Shown one piece after another: positions 55,906 to 64,000 of a stretch of DNA of 64,000 bases; the first letter of the stretch is position 1; each line of letters begins with the position of its first letter. The stretch lies in NCBI GenBank assembly GCA_037718865.1, contig JBBJMP010000001.1, forward strand, positions 620,001-684,000. The letters are read 5' to 3'. The stretch is from JADCRZ01 sp037718865 (GTDB lineage: Bacteria; Bacteroidota; Bacteroidia; Chitinophagales; Chitinophagaceae). The translations under genes were made by a program, and so were the position numbers. The notes under the pieces were generated by a model. The model searched no databases, was not told the DNA's origin, and saw nothing but the letters and a program-made list of their open reading frames with translations.

Positions 55906-56317
55906 TTACCGTATAACCCGGGTGACCTGCCGGGGTGTTGGTACGTTTCGATCGGGATATCCATGGGTTGATCCTGGGAAAAAGCTTCATGGGAACAAAT
56001 TATAAAAATATACCGAAAAGCACTTTTTCATATTAATTATTTTTTCTCTACCTCGTTGCCTTACCCGAACAAGAAGTAACTCAAAGTAAGTTATGGTACA
56101 ATTGCAAAGAATACCCTGACAAGGGAGGCAAATTGCAACATCACCTTCAAGGCCGGATTAATTGCTCATTAGAATCTTATTAAAAGAGGCTGCCTCGATG
56201 GAGACAACCTCTTTTGACATATGAAAAGCAGAAGTGAAGCCCTTTCTGATTCTGGTACGATTCCTGGTAACACGGCGCTCTAATTTTGAACGGCATAACG
56301 GGTCTCCGAAGCCTTGT
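55906..56317. other. Intergenic region with a terminator hairpin
   Basis: About 410 bases without a gene. The only recognisable element is the hairpin at 56182-56215. Confidence 0.5.
56182..56215 (-). terminator. Terminator downstream of TPR gene
   Basis: A 15-bp stem with two mismatches (AAAAGAGGCTGCCTC / GAGACAACCTCTTTT) and loop GATG. Both strands end in four T's, so it could stop transcripts from either side; the TPR gene is the nearest user. Confidence 0.6.
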
Positions 56318-57994
56318 TTAATTTTTTGGTTTCTTATTTGCTCTTGACCTCCGTTTAGTTGCTTCGGCCGTTGTTTTTGCTTCGGACTTTGTTAATACCT
56401 CAATGTATTGTGCAGCACTTTCATTATCGGGGTCGAGTTTCAGGATGTTCTGCAAATAGACTACTGCTGAATCTTTATCCTTTGTCACATTAGCGTAATA
56501 GCTTGCCAGGTAACCATGTGCCTGGATAAGGGTGGATTTGTAATCCTCTCTTTCACCGGCTGCACGAGCAAAAGCGATCAGGTTTTTGTAGGGTTCTACG
56601 GCAGTGCCCTTTTCCATGGTTGTATCCTGCGCTCCTGCAGATCTGGCACACCACAGATAACCAAATATCTCATCCGGATATTTCGGCCTGTATAAATTAC
56701 AGAATACGCTATCGGAAGACGTATAGTTACCGGCAAGGTAATGTGCATACCCCCAGTCATACAGGTCTCGGTTAGACGGATCTTTTTTGCCTGCATAAAT
56801 TCGTCCCAACCAATTGGCCTGCTGATTGTAATTTCCCATTTTCGCGGCAAAAGCAGCTGCATCAGCCATTGTTTTCAGCTTGCCCTCCGCTGAAGTATCC
56901 AACTCAACTGCCGTTTCGAAATTTCTCATTGCTTCTTCTTCGTTGCCCGGGAATTTACCCAAGAGTTTCCCCCGAAATACATAGTCCTGAAGGACGAAAC
57001 CCTCCTTTTTCTGCTTTGCGAAATACTGGTCCATATAGTTCTTCGCGCTTGCGGAGTCTTGCAATGCATCGTAGCTGTATGCAATAAGTTTATAGTACCG
57101 GGGATCGGCCTTATCCCCCAGCAGGCTGATCTTTGATTTTGCCGTATCGATGGCAGTCTGGTAATCCCTGGAAGCATAAATAATGCTTGTCCGGTCGTAT
57201 GCCGTGGAAGGATCTTTATCCGAAACCGCGAGATAACTATTAAAATATTCCCTGGCTTTATTAATATCCCTTTCAAACCAGTAAAAGAACAACTCATAAA
57301 ATGCCGGTGCATAATTAGGATCTATCCGGCTAGCTTCCTCGAAAGCAGGAAGAAAGTAGTCGGGGTTATTCTGTGTGAGGTATACTTTTCCAATCTTATA
57401 CCTCGCTTCCGCTAATTCGGGGTCCATGGAAAGGGCTTGTTTGAAGGCCGTGACTGCACCGCCGCCGTTTATAAGCTTGCGATATGCGTCACCCATTATC
57501 ACGTATGTTTCTGCATTCTTCAGATCTTTTCTTCTACGTTTTGGTATGTTGTTTAGTTTCTCAATGGCGTAGTTGGCATCACCCAATTGAGCGTCTACAT
57601 TCGCCCTGGCAATAGCATGGATAACGTCAACATTCTTACCTTTGGTTAAGGAGATGGCCGTTTCGAAACGTTGACGCGCCTCATTAAGCTTATTTTCCAT
57701 CAATTCGATTTGGCCCATGCCAACAAGGATCAAGGGGGCATTCCCATTGGAAGCCAGCGTTTTTTGATAAAGGCTTCTCGCAGCTAACGAATCTTTTTCT
57801 TTTATTAACGTTTGTCCCAGCCAGTAAACTGCCTCTGTATTGTTTGGGTTAGATGCCAGCACTTTTTCAAATTGGTTCTTTGCGCTTTGATACCGTTCAT
57901 AATAAAGGTATTTTTTCCCCTCGGCAACATTCTGCGCAAACAATTCTCCGCCTGAAATAATAGTAGCAAAAAAAATCGTCAGTATAATCTTCAT
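56318..57994 (-). CDS. Secreted tetratricopeptide-repeat protein
   Basis: The 558-residue protein has a signal peptide (residues 1-20) and about twelve helical TPR units: KYLYYERYQSAKNQFEKVLA, NTEAVYWLGQTLIKEKDSLA, GDAYRKLINGGGAVTAFKQA, PELAEARYKIGKVYLTQNNP and so on. It ends with a basic tail (KRRSRANKKPKN). TPR proteins of this type are periplasmic scaffolds in Bacteroidota. No enzymatic domain is seen. It is monocistronic, with a terminator behind it and about 295 bases of gene-free sequence in front. Confidence 0.88.
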   Translation of the reverse strand: MKIILTIFFATIISGGELFAQNVAEGKKYLYYERYQSAKNQFEKVLASNPNNTEAVYWLGQTLIKEKDSLAARSLYQKTLASNGNAPLILVGMGQIELMENKLNEARQRFETAISLTKGKNVDVIHAIARANVDAQLGDANYAIEKLNNIPKRRRKDLKNAETYVIMGDAYRKLINGGGAVTAFKQALSMDPELAEARYKIGKVYLTQNNPDYFLPAFEEASRIDPNYAPAFYELFFYWFERDINKAREYFNSYLAVSDKDPSTAYDRTSIIYASRDYQTAIDTAKSKISLLGDKADPRYYKLIAYSYDALQDSASAKNYMDQYFAKQKKEGFVLQDYVFRGKLLGKFPGNEEEAMRNFETAVELDTSAEGKLKTMADAAAFAAKMGNYNQQANWLGRIYAGKKDPSNRDLYDWGYAHYLAGNYTSSDSVFCNLYRPKYPDEIFGYLWCARSAGAQDTTMEKGTAVEPYKNLIAFARAAGEREDYKSTLIQAHGYLASYYANVTKDKDSAVVYLQNILKLDPDNESAAQYIEVLTKSEAKTTAEATKRRSRANKKPKN

Positions 57995-58289
57995 AAAATT
58001 ATTATTTGATAATCAAATCTTTTCCTTGACACATGCAATTTATTTGCCGCGTTATATAAAAGGATTAGAACGGAATTAGATTTTAATTAAAAAGATAATT
58101 ACCCACGATGGGCTGCTTGTTTGAAAAGCAGCAAATGGAATTTGCTTTTTCAAGACAGCCATTATTTGTCAATAAACAATGAGGAGATTGTACAAGGCCT
58201 GGTTTAAAAAGGGCGTGTATGGCCGCAGCCTATCCAATGAAGGATTTAAAACGTGAAGACGGTTTAAGATTATGCCCGGACCTGTAAGA

Positions 58290-59690
58290 TCAGGCACCGG
58301 CATTTGGCATCTCAAAGACTGTTGCAACAGGAAGGCGTATAGTGAACTGACTGCCTTCCCCTAATTTTGAAATCACTGTAAGCTCGCCTTTATGGAGCTT
58401 TATTATTCTTGAAGCAAGTGATAACCCGAGGCCGAAACCCTCTTTGATCCTATCATCGTTAACCCGGTAAAAAGGCTGAAATATGTGGTTCAGCTCAGAT
58501 TCGGGTATTCCTATACCTTGGTCCTGTACAGCAATGATGACTTCATTGTGTATGCTGAGCTTAACAACCGCTTTCTGGTTTTCGGAATACTTACAGGCGT
58601 TGATTACGATATTTCTTAAAGCGGTAAATAGTAATTCTTCGTTACCAAACACCAAAAGCTTGTTCTGCTCCTCCGGCAATTCGTCAAACTCGAATAATAC
58701 AGAATAAGCTTTATTAGTTTTAGCCATTTCTGAAGGCAGGCGGTATAGTACTTCATCTATCCTTACCAGTTCAATTTCCAGTCCTCCCGGCGATCCGGAG
58801 GCTTTAGCGAACTTCAGCAGGGCCTGTGTCAGCTTGCCCATGTGTAATACATCCTGGTGTATGGATTTCATTATATAACGATATTCCTCTGCTGCTCTTT
58901 CGCGCTGCAGGGACACTTCTATTTGACTGGATATGGACGTCAATGGTGTTGATAATTCATGGGAAGCATGCGCTATAAAACGCTTTTGCAGATCGAAGCT
59001 TTCCTGTAAGCGATTTAATAATGCATTTAACGTATCAGATAAGTAATACCATTCGTCTTTTGCCTGTCCTGTCTGGATCCGCCGCGAAAAATTCTGGGCA
59101 GAGATATCATTTACCTCATCGGCAATTTTTTTTATGGGTTTTAACAGCCGGGTAGAAAACAGGTATCCCCCTAAAAAGGCAATTACCAGGGCACCGGAAC
59201 ACGTAAGCAGGAGAATTTGAAGCAAACGATTGAGGTTTTCTTTGCCCTCTACGTCTTCTCCCGCGGCGATCAGAACCAGGCGTAATCTGCTATCCGTATA
59301 ATAATGAGCAACAGCCTGTTTTTTCCCCGTCTTGAAAAACAGGTCTCTCTGTTCTCGCGCATTATCTAACAATGCCGCATCAATTCGAACTGAGTCGCCA
59401 GGGAGACTGGTATATTCGTAGATTTTTTGGTTTTTATGATCGTAGGCCTGGATCACTTTATTTATGTAGGCCATTGATGTAGCAGAGTCGATCCGCTGAA
59501 CCAATTCATTGGAAAATACATCAGATCGGCTGAGTAATCGGCCAATCGTAATGGCACGGTTCCGGAGTCGCACTTTATTAGTATGAATTCTTGAACTATA
59601 AAAAAAGTAGTACGCGGAAGCACACACCAGTGACAATATCACAAATACCAGCAAAGTAAAAAGCAGCGTAATTCGGATTCTTACGGGCAT
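58290..59690 (-). CDS. Sensor histidine kinase (HAMP, HisKA, HATPase)
   Basis: The 466-residue kinase has membrane helix 1 (about residues 8-30), a periplasmic domain (31-155), helix 2 (about 156-180) and HAMP (181-230). The HisKA phosphoacceptor is H244 in HASHELSTPLTSI. The HATPase has N-box NIVINACKYS, G1 QDQGIGIPE and G2 GFGLGLSLASRI. It phosphorylates the OmpR-type regulator whose gene lies six bases upstream. The signal it senses is unknown. Length and domain order are normal. Confidence 0.95.
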   Translation of the reverse strand: MPVRIRITLLFTLLVFVILSLVCASAYYFFYSSRIHTNKVRLRNRAITIGRLLSRSDVFSNELVQRIDSATSMAYINKVIQAYDHKNQKIYEYTSLPGDSVRIDAALLDNAREQRDLFFKTGKKQAVAHYYTDSRLRLVLIAAGEDVEGKENLNRLLQILLLTCSGALVIAFLGGYLFSTRLLKPIKKIADEVNDISAQNFSRRIQTGQAKDEWYYLSDTLNALLNRLQESFDLQKRFIAHASHELSTPLTSISSQIEVSLQRERAAEEYRYIMKSIHQDVLHMGKLTQALLKFAKASGSPGGLEIELVRIDEVLYRLPSEMAKTNKAYSVLFEFDELPEEQNKLLVFGNEELLFTALRNIVINACKYSENQKAVVKLSIHNEVIIAVQDQGIGIPESELNHIFQPFYRVNDDRIKEGFGLGLSLASRIIKLHKGELTVISKLGEGSQFTIRLPVATVFEMPNAGA

Positions 59691-59695
59691 TATAG

Positions 59696-60385
59696 TTATT
59701 TTTCTCTAAGAATATAACCCATCCCTACATGAGTGTGTATTAGCTTTGACTGAAAAGGCTTGTCCACTTTGTTACGCACGTAATTGATATACACATCGAT
59801 GACATTTGTATTTGTGTCAAAATCAATATCCCACACATTTATGGCAATGTCGGCACGGGAAACTACCCGGTTCTTGTTCCGGAGCAAATATTCCAGTAAT
59901 TGGAATTCTTTGGCCGTTAGATTAATGGCAGTAGTTCCGCGCCGGACTTCTTTACTGTCAAGGTGCATTTCAAGGTCGCCGGCTTTCAAGGTAGTACCAA
60001 CGGGCAGGTTTTGATTCATCGTGCGTTTCAGGAGCACTCTGATCTTCATCAGTAGCTCTTTGAATTCAAAAGGTTTAATAAGGTAATCATCTGCACCTGC
60101 ATCATAACCGTCTATTTTATCATTTAGCGCACTAAGTGCGGTCAGCATGATAACAGGGATCTCCGCATTTTTCAACCTTACCATTCTGCAAAGCTCATAT
60201 CCGTTTATTCCGGGTAAGTTGATGTCCAGGATAACGAGGTTAAAGCTATGTGCCTGAAAGAGCTTATAGCCGATCTGACCGTCATAGGCTACCTCTGCAT
60301 AAAACCCGTTTTCGGTTAAGCCAAGCCTGAGCGTATCCGCGATTTTCTGCTCATCCTCTACAATTAAGATCTTTCTTTCTTCCAT
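59696..60385 (-). CDS. OmpR-family response regulator
   Basis: The 229-residue regulator has a receiver domain (IVEDEQ acidic pocket, phospho-acceptor D54 in VILDINLPG, Lys in YLIKPFEFKELL) and a C-terminal winged helix (EFQLLEYLLRNKNRVVSRAD ... VIDVYINYVRNKVD). It precedes its kinase gene by six bases. Targets are not visible; no clear binding repeats were seen upstream. Confidence 0.95.
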   Translation of the reverse strand: MEERKILIVEDEQKIADTLRLGLTENGFYAEVAYDGQIGYKLFQAHSFNLVILDINLPGINGYELCRMVRLKNAEIPVIMLTALSALNDKIDGYDAGADDYLIKPFEFKELLMKIRVLLKRTMNQNLPVGTTLKAGDLEMHLDSKEVRRGTTAINLTAKEFQLLEYLLRNKNRVVSRADIAINVWDIDFDTNTNVIDVYINYVRNKVDKPFQSKLIHTHVGMGYILREK

Positions 60386-60595
60386 GGTGTGAATTTAGCA
60401 GTTAAAAGATACAATGACGGCGGCTATGCCAGCTAATCGCATTTTAATTGGAAACTAATCCTGTCTTAATAAAGAATATAGACCTTAGATACGGCGAAAA
60501 AAAATCAACGTATCTCAGTAAGTATCAATAGAAAAAGCATCTTTTTGTTCTTCGCATTTTTTTACACACGCGGAAATTTGGCTTTTCTTAATGTT

Positions 60596-60621
60596 AAAGC
60601 CCTTGTTTCTACAAGGGCTTT
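60596..60621 (-). terminator. Perfect 11-bp terminator hairpin
   Basis: Arms AAAGCCCTTGT / ACAAGGGCTTT with a 4-base loop. The plus-strand side ends in TTTT, and the minus side has TTTAACATT. It lies 28 bases beyond the stop of the 187-residue gene and is probably its terminator. Confidence 0.75.
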
Positions 60622-60648
60622 TGCGTTTGATTAAAGTAATGATAATGA

Positions 60649-61212
60649 TCAGTTCATCTTTTTAAGAAGGTCAGCGGCCGTGCGCAGGAAGGATTTGATT
60701 GCCTCCTTCTGATGGAGTGTAAGTACATCCGGATTGATTGATGCGGAAGCATCTTTAAGCGCCGCAACCTCACTGGTCAGCCCGGGGTATTTCGTCTTCT
60801 GCATATTTGCCAGTACATTCGTCAGGATATCAGCCGCATTCCTGATGTTGTCGGCATGGGTGTCTGCATACGGATCATCAGTGATTTTCTGCGCATAGTC
60901 GTTTACTTTGTCCAGGTCGGGATCAGCGTGGTAATCAATTTCAATTGCCATTGCACTGGTGGCTTTAACTAATTTAAGCAATGCCTGGCTCGTATAGGCA
61001 TGATTAAGCCCCATTTGCTGTTTGTCGGCAGTGACGAAATTCACGAAATCCGTTACGGTATTGTTATTTTCAGCGATGCTTACCACCTCTACTGTACTTT
61101 CTTCGCCTATTCCTTTCTGCAAATTATCCGATGGCAGCAAATAGAGGATAATCAATGCAGCTACTCCGAGTCCGAGTATAATCCAGGGAGAAGTCGGTTT
61201 TTTTGTTTCCAT
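60649..61212 (-). CDS. Membrane-anchored small helical protein, unknown
   Basis: The 187-residue protein has an N-terminal membrane helix (WIILGLGVAALIILYLLPS) and an all-helical periplasmic part with regular hydrophobic spacing (LNHAYTSQALLKLVKATSAM, DPYADTHADNIRNAADILTN, LHQKEAIKSFLRTAADLLKK). It has no cysteine or catalytic motif. It resembles small stress-related envelope proteins, but I cannot name the family. It lies upstream of the response regulator on the same strand with a terminator between, so it is a separate unit. Confidence 0.75.
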   Translation of the reverse strand: METKKPTSPWIILGLGVAALIILYLLPSDNLQKGIGEESTVEVVSIAENNNTVTDFVNFVTADKQQMGLNHAYTSQALLKLVKATSAMAIEIDYHADPDLDKVNDYAQKITDDPYADTHADNIRNAADILTNVLANMQKTKYPGLTSEVAALKDASASINPDVLTLHQKEAIKSFLRTAADLLKKMN

Positions 61213-61579
61213 GTCATTCCTTTATTTAAGTATTTATCTGTGGTAGCGAATGACCAGGCAGATAAAAAATGGACTTTGAATGTGAGGGCGCCAGCACAAA
61301 TGGCAAATTGGACCATACGACTTAAGAAGACATTAATTGCATATTAGAATAGGATTAGAATGACATCCGGCTCTTTAGAGGTGATTTCCTTCAATAATTT
61401 TATTTATAAGTCAGGCTTGCTACTCATGGCTGCTCCATTTTTTCGAACAGCTGCTATATGTGAATCCGCCCCCGGAAAAAAATTTTGTCTGTAACCATAT
61501 CAAAGAGCTGAATTAGATAAAGTACAGTTAAACAAATTTTATTAAAAATATATTACCTTGACTTCAAAAGCAGCTACCA
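61213..61579. other. Divergent intergenic region
   Basis: 367 bases between two divergent genes. It probably holds both promoters. No convincing -7 element, operator or RNA gene was seen. Confidence 0.45.
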
Positions 61580-62155
61580 ATGAGGTATTTTATTGTTTTT
61601 TTAGTATTGTCTTTCCTTACATCTGGCTGTGGTTTGCGAGAACGTGAGCTGGAGGTGGAAAAGAGAATGAACGAGGTAAACCAGAAAGAGCAGGATTTGT
61701 TTTTGAAAGAAAAAACCTTGCAGAAGAAAGAGGAGGAACTCATGAAAAAGGAAGAGCTGCTTGATAGTTCATCCCAAAACCCAGTCGATAGTTTCTTGAT
61801 ACAACATCCGCAACTTCCGGGTAAGTGGAATGTTTCCATGCGTTGTACTGAGACAACCTGTTCGGGGTCTGCTGTTGGTGATACCAAAGTCGAACAATGG
61901 GAAATAAGCTACCAGAATCAAAGTATAGTTGCACAAGCATTTAGCAATAACAAACTAGTTCGCGTTTATTCAGGCAGTAACAAGGGGGGCACTGTTGAAT
62001 TGTCTACTGAACCCGATAACGCTGACCTCTCTTTATCAACGAAAATGATTGTCAGGTTACAGGAGATAAATGAAAATGACATACGTGGTCAACGTGAAAT
62101 TATTCGCCCTGATAAATGTCACGTTCTTTATGCCTTAGATTTAAAGAAGCAATAG
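61580..62155 (+). CDS. Small lipoprotein with coiled-coil neck, unknown
   Basis: The 191-residue protein has a lipobox (TSGCG, Cys17), a highly charged coiled coil (LREREL ... NQKEQDLFLKEKTLQKKEEE, about residues 20-60), then a compact beta-rich domain with three cysteines (MRCTETTCSGS and DKCH). It should be anchored to a membrane and project the C-terminal domain. No family is recognised. It precedes the antiporter gene by 31 bases and may be co-transcribed with it. Confidence 0.78.
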   Translation: MRYFIVFLVLSFLTSGCGLRERELEVEKRMNEVNQKEQDLFLKEKTLQKKEEELMKKEELLDSSSQNPVDSFLIQHPQLPGKWNVSMRCTETTCSGSAVGDTKVEQWEISYQNQSIVAQAFSNNKLVRVYSGSNKGGTVELSTEPDNADLSLSTKMIVRLQEINENDIRGQREIIRPDKCHVLYALDLKKQ

Positions 62156-62186
62156 CTTCTACTTATTCACTATCTAACCGTCAGTC

Positions 62187-64000
62187 ATGGTATTATTAAA
62201 CGTAGATTTTTCGCTTCCTTTAAAAAACCCTGTGATCATATTTTCACTGGTCCTATTCATTATTCTGTTCGCACCCCTTCTGCTGAATAAATTAAAGATT
62301 CCGCACATTATAGGTCTGATACTGGCGGGGATTATTATAGGCCCTTATGGATTCAATCTATTGTTGCGTGATAGCAGCATTGTTCTGTTCGGTACTGTTG
62401 GCTTGTTATATATCATGTTTACTGCAGGTCTGGAAATTGACCTTGAAGAATTCAAAAAAAACCGGGTTAAAAGTCTTGTATTTGGCTTATATACCTTTAC
62501 AGTGCCAATTATAGCAGGCACTTTTGCTGCTTACTATTTGCTTGGCTTTGAATTACCGGCCTCTTTGTTATTAGGGAGCATGCTCGCCTCCCATACCCTG
62601 CTTGCCTATCCAATTGTAAGCCGTTATGGAATAACACGGATACGATCTGTTACACTTACAATTGGCGGCACCATCTTAACGGATATTCTTGCACTATTGG
62701 TATTAGCTGCTATCGTTGGCATGTATAAAGGGGAGATATCTACTGCCTTCTGGCTGCGGTTATTGACATATTCTCTCGTTTTTGCCGCTATTGTTTTTTT
62801 TATTTTTCCTCTTATAGCAAGATGGTTTTTTAAGAAATTCGATGACAATATTTCCCAATACATATTCGTGCTGGCCATTGTATTTTTAGGGTCTTTCCTT
62901 GCTGAAGCTGCAGGTCTTGAGGCTATTATTGGCGCCTTTCTTTCCGGATTAGCCATCAACCGTTTTATTCCACATTCATCTCCTTTAATGAACCGGATTG
63001 ATTTTGTTGGTAGTGCCTTATTCGTACCCTTCTTTTTGATAGGTGTGGGTATGCTTGTTGACTTTAGCGTCCTGTTTAAAGGGATTGGAGCAATTAAAGT
63101 AGCGTTTGTAATGATCATTGTGGCAGTGGTAGGAAAATACATTGCGGCAGTACTTACACAAAAGACATACAAATTATCCAGCGATGAAAGGCAGATGATT
63201 TTTGGATTAAGCAATGCAAGAGTTGGGGCAACCCTGGCAGTGGTGTTGGTAGGCTATAATGTGATATTAGGTGAAACTGCTACGGGCGAACCTATTCGCT
63301 TGTTAAGTGAAGATGTATTGAATGGTACAATTTTAATGATCTTGGTAACCTGTACCATAAGCTCGTTTATTGTGGAAAAGGCATCTCGTAATATTGCTCT
63401 TCTCGAAATTGCTAAGCCTGGTGAGTCCGAAGAACATACCGAAAGAATACTGATTTCACTTGCTTATCCTGAAGCTGTTCACGACTTGGTAGACCTCGCT
63501 TTGCTATTGATGCCGCATAAAACTAAGACGCCCTTGTATGCATTGCATGTAGTAGATGAAACTGATCTATCCGGAAAAGGACATAGCGCGGGTAAGAAGA
63601 TGATGGAAAAGGCTATAAAACATGCTGCGGCTACAGACAGCACCATTGTGCCCATAATCCGTTTTGATGTAAACATAAGCAATGGTATAATCTACACGAT
63701 CAAAGAACATAATATTACGGATTCAATTATCGGTATGCATCATCTTGCAGAAGAAGAGGAAAACTTATTTGGCCCTATTGTTGAAAAGATTTTACATCAT
63801 ACACCGGAAACTATTTTTATCTATAAGTCTGTCCAGCCTCTGAATACACTAAAGCGCATTATAGCAGCCGTTCCTCCTAATGCTGAATATGAGCTGGGAT
63901 TTCTTCACTGGTTTGAGCGCTTGCAAACAATGTCTAAAGCAACAGGACTTCCGTTAAATATTTATGCAAATGAGCTTACAACGAAAATACTCAGAGATAC
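62187..64000 (+). CDS. CPA2-type cation:proton antiporter (cut by window edge)
   Basis: ATG at 62187 begins a protein whose frame is open to the window end (604 codons seen). The first about 400 residues are a Na+/H+ exchanger fold: NKLKIPHIIGLILAGIIIGP, GLLYIMFTAGLEIDL, GSMLASHTLLAYPIV, LGSFLAEAAGLEAIIGAFLS and LSNARVGATLAVVLVGYN. After residue about 420 come cytosolic universal-stress-protein-like repeats (RILISLAYPEAVHDLVDLA, TPLYALHVVDETD). It exchanges K+ or Na+ for protons at the inner membrane. The C-terminus is missing. Confidence 0.92.
   Translation, partial: MVLLNVDFSLPLKNPVIIFSLVLFIILFAPLLLNKLKIPHIIGLILAGIIIGPYGFNLLLRDSSIVLFGTVGLLYIMFTAGLEIDLEEFKKNRVKSLVFGLYTFTVPIIAGTFAAYYLLGFELPASLLLGSMLASHTLLAYPIVSRYGITRIRSVTLTIGGTILTDILALLVLAAIVGMYKGEISTAFWLRLLTYSLVFAAIVFFIFPLIARWFFKKFDDNISQYIFVLAIVFLGSFLAEAAGLEAIIGAFLSGLAINRFIPHSSPLMNRIDFVGSALFVPFFLIGVGMLVDFSVLFKGIGAIKVAFVMIIVAVVGKYIAAVLTQKTYKLSSDERQMIFGLSNARVGATLAVVLVGYNVILGETATGEPIRLLSEDVLNGTILMILVTCTISSFIVEKASRNIALLEIAKPGESEEHTERILISLAYPEAVHDLVDLALLLMPHKTKTPLYALHVVDETDLSGKGHSAGKKMMEKAIKHAAATDSTIVPIIRFDVNISNGIIYTIKEHNITDSIIGMHHLAEEEENLFGPIVEKILHHTPETIFIYKSVQPLNTLKRIIAAVPPNAEYELGFLHWFERLQTMSKATGLPLNIYANELTTKILRD

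Overview
The window is bacterial DNA from a Bacteroidota member, most likely the Chitinophagaceae. Signs are a SusC/SusD pair, a type IX secretion C-terminal domain remnant, TAnnTTTG-type -7 promoter elements, lipoproteins with Bacteroidota-style signal peptides, and KTSC, DUF4432, DUF2911 and PorT-type genes. No rRNA operon, CRISPR array or complete prophage was seen.

Layout. (1) 1-11.5 kb, minus strand: a glycan-uptake locus of SusC, SusD, a seven-heme cytochrome, a 1115-residue FG-GAP/ASPIC-UnbV lipoprotein, a GH144-type enzyme and a cut-off SGNH hydrolase. (2) 11.7-26.7 kb: an accessory island starting at a CAT-anticodon tRNA. It holds a complete IS1595/ISXO2-type element with a perfect 8-bp target duplication, a decayed mobile-element module (frameshifted HTH, frameshifted primase-helicase, 5'-damaged XRE), an ImmA/IrrE protease, and a compact four-gene operon (16871-26137). 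The operon encodes an unknown 517-residue protein, a coiled-coil protein with a degenerate McrB-like AAA fold, an unknown 296-residue protein and a 1705-residue DUF1998 helicase. I think it is an uncharacterised defence or DNA-processing system, and it is the main discovery candidate. (3) 26.7-31.4 kb: small secreted proteins, a collapsed LytS/LytTR two-component pair, a broken type IX sorting domain, a thioredoxin-fold protein and palindromic hairpins. (4) 31.4-42.3 kb: sugar metabolism (Gfo/Idh/MocA oxidoreductase, TIM-barrel isomerase, cupin, DUF4432 epimerase-like, DUF1080, PQQ-type sugar dehydrogenase), with a racemase-like gene, KTSC, a 271-bp tandem repeat and RmuC between. (5) 42.4-49.7 kb: LigD (ligase plus polymerase), PorT-like barrel, HflX, Rieske protein, CHASE3/PAS protein and a frameshifted DUF4440 gene. 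(6) 50.0-52.2 kb: tRNA-Asn followed by a scrambled transposon scar. (7) 52.6-64 kb: KtrB/KtrA potassium uptake, a TonB-receptor remnant, a TPR lipid-free secreted protein, an OmpR-type two-component system, two small envelope proteins and a CPA2 antiporter running off the edge.

How the genes work together. The first locus would import and cut a beta-glucan-type oligosaccharide (inferred from the GH144 acidic residues). The 31-42 kb cluster looks like oxidation and isomerisation of sugars, plausibly through 3-keto intermediates. KtrAB and the antiporter handle monovalent cations. Both tRNA genes share the same terminator followed by two 11-bp repeats, which suggests both are, or were, integration sites.
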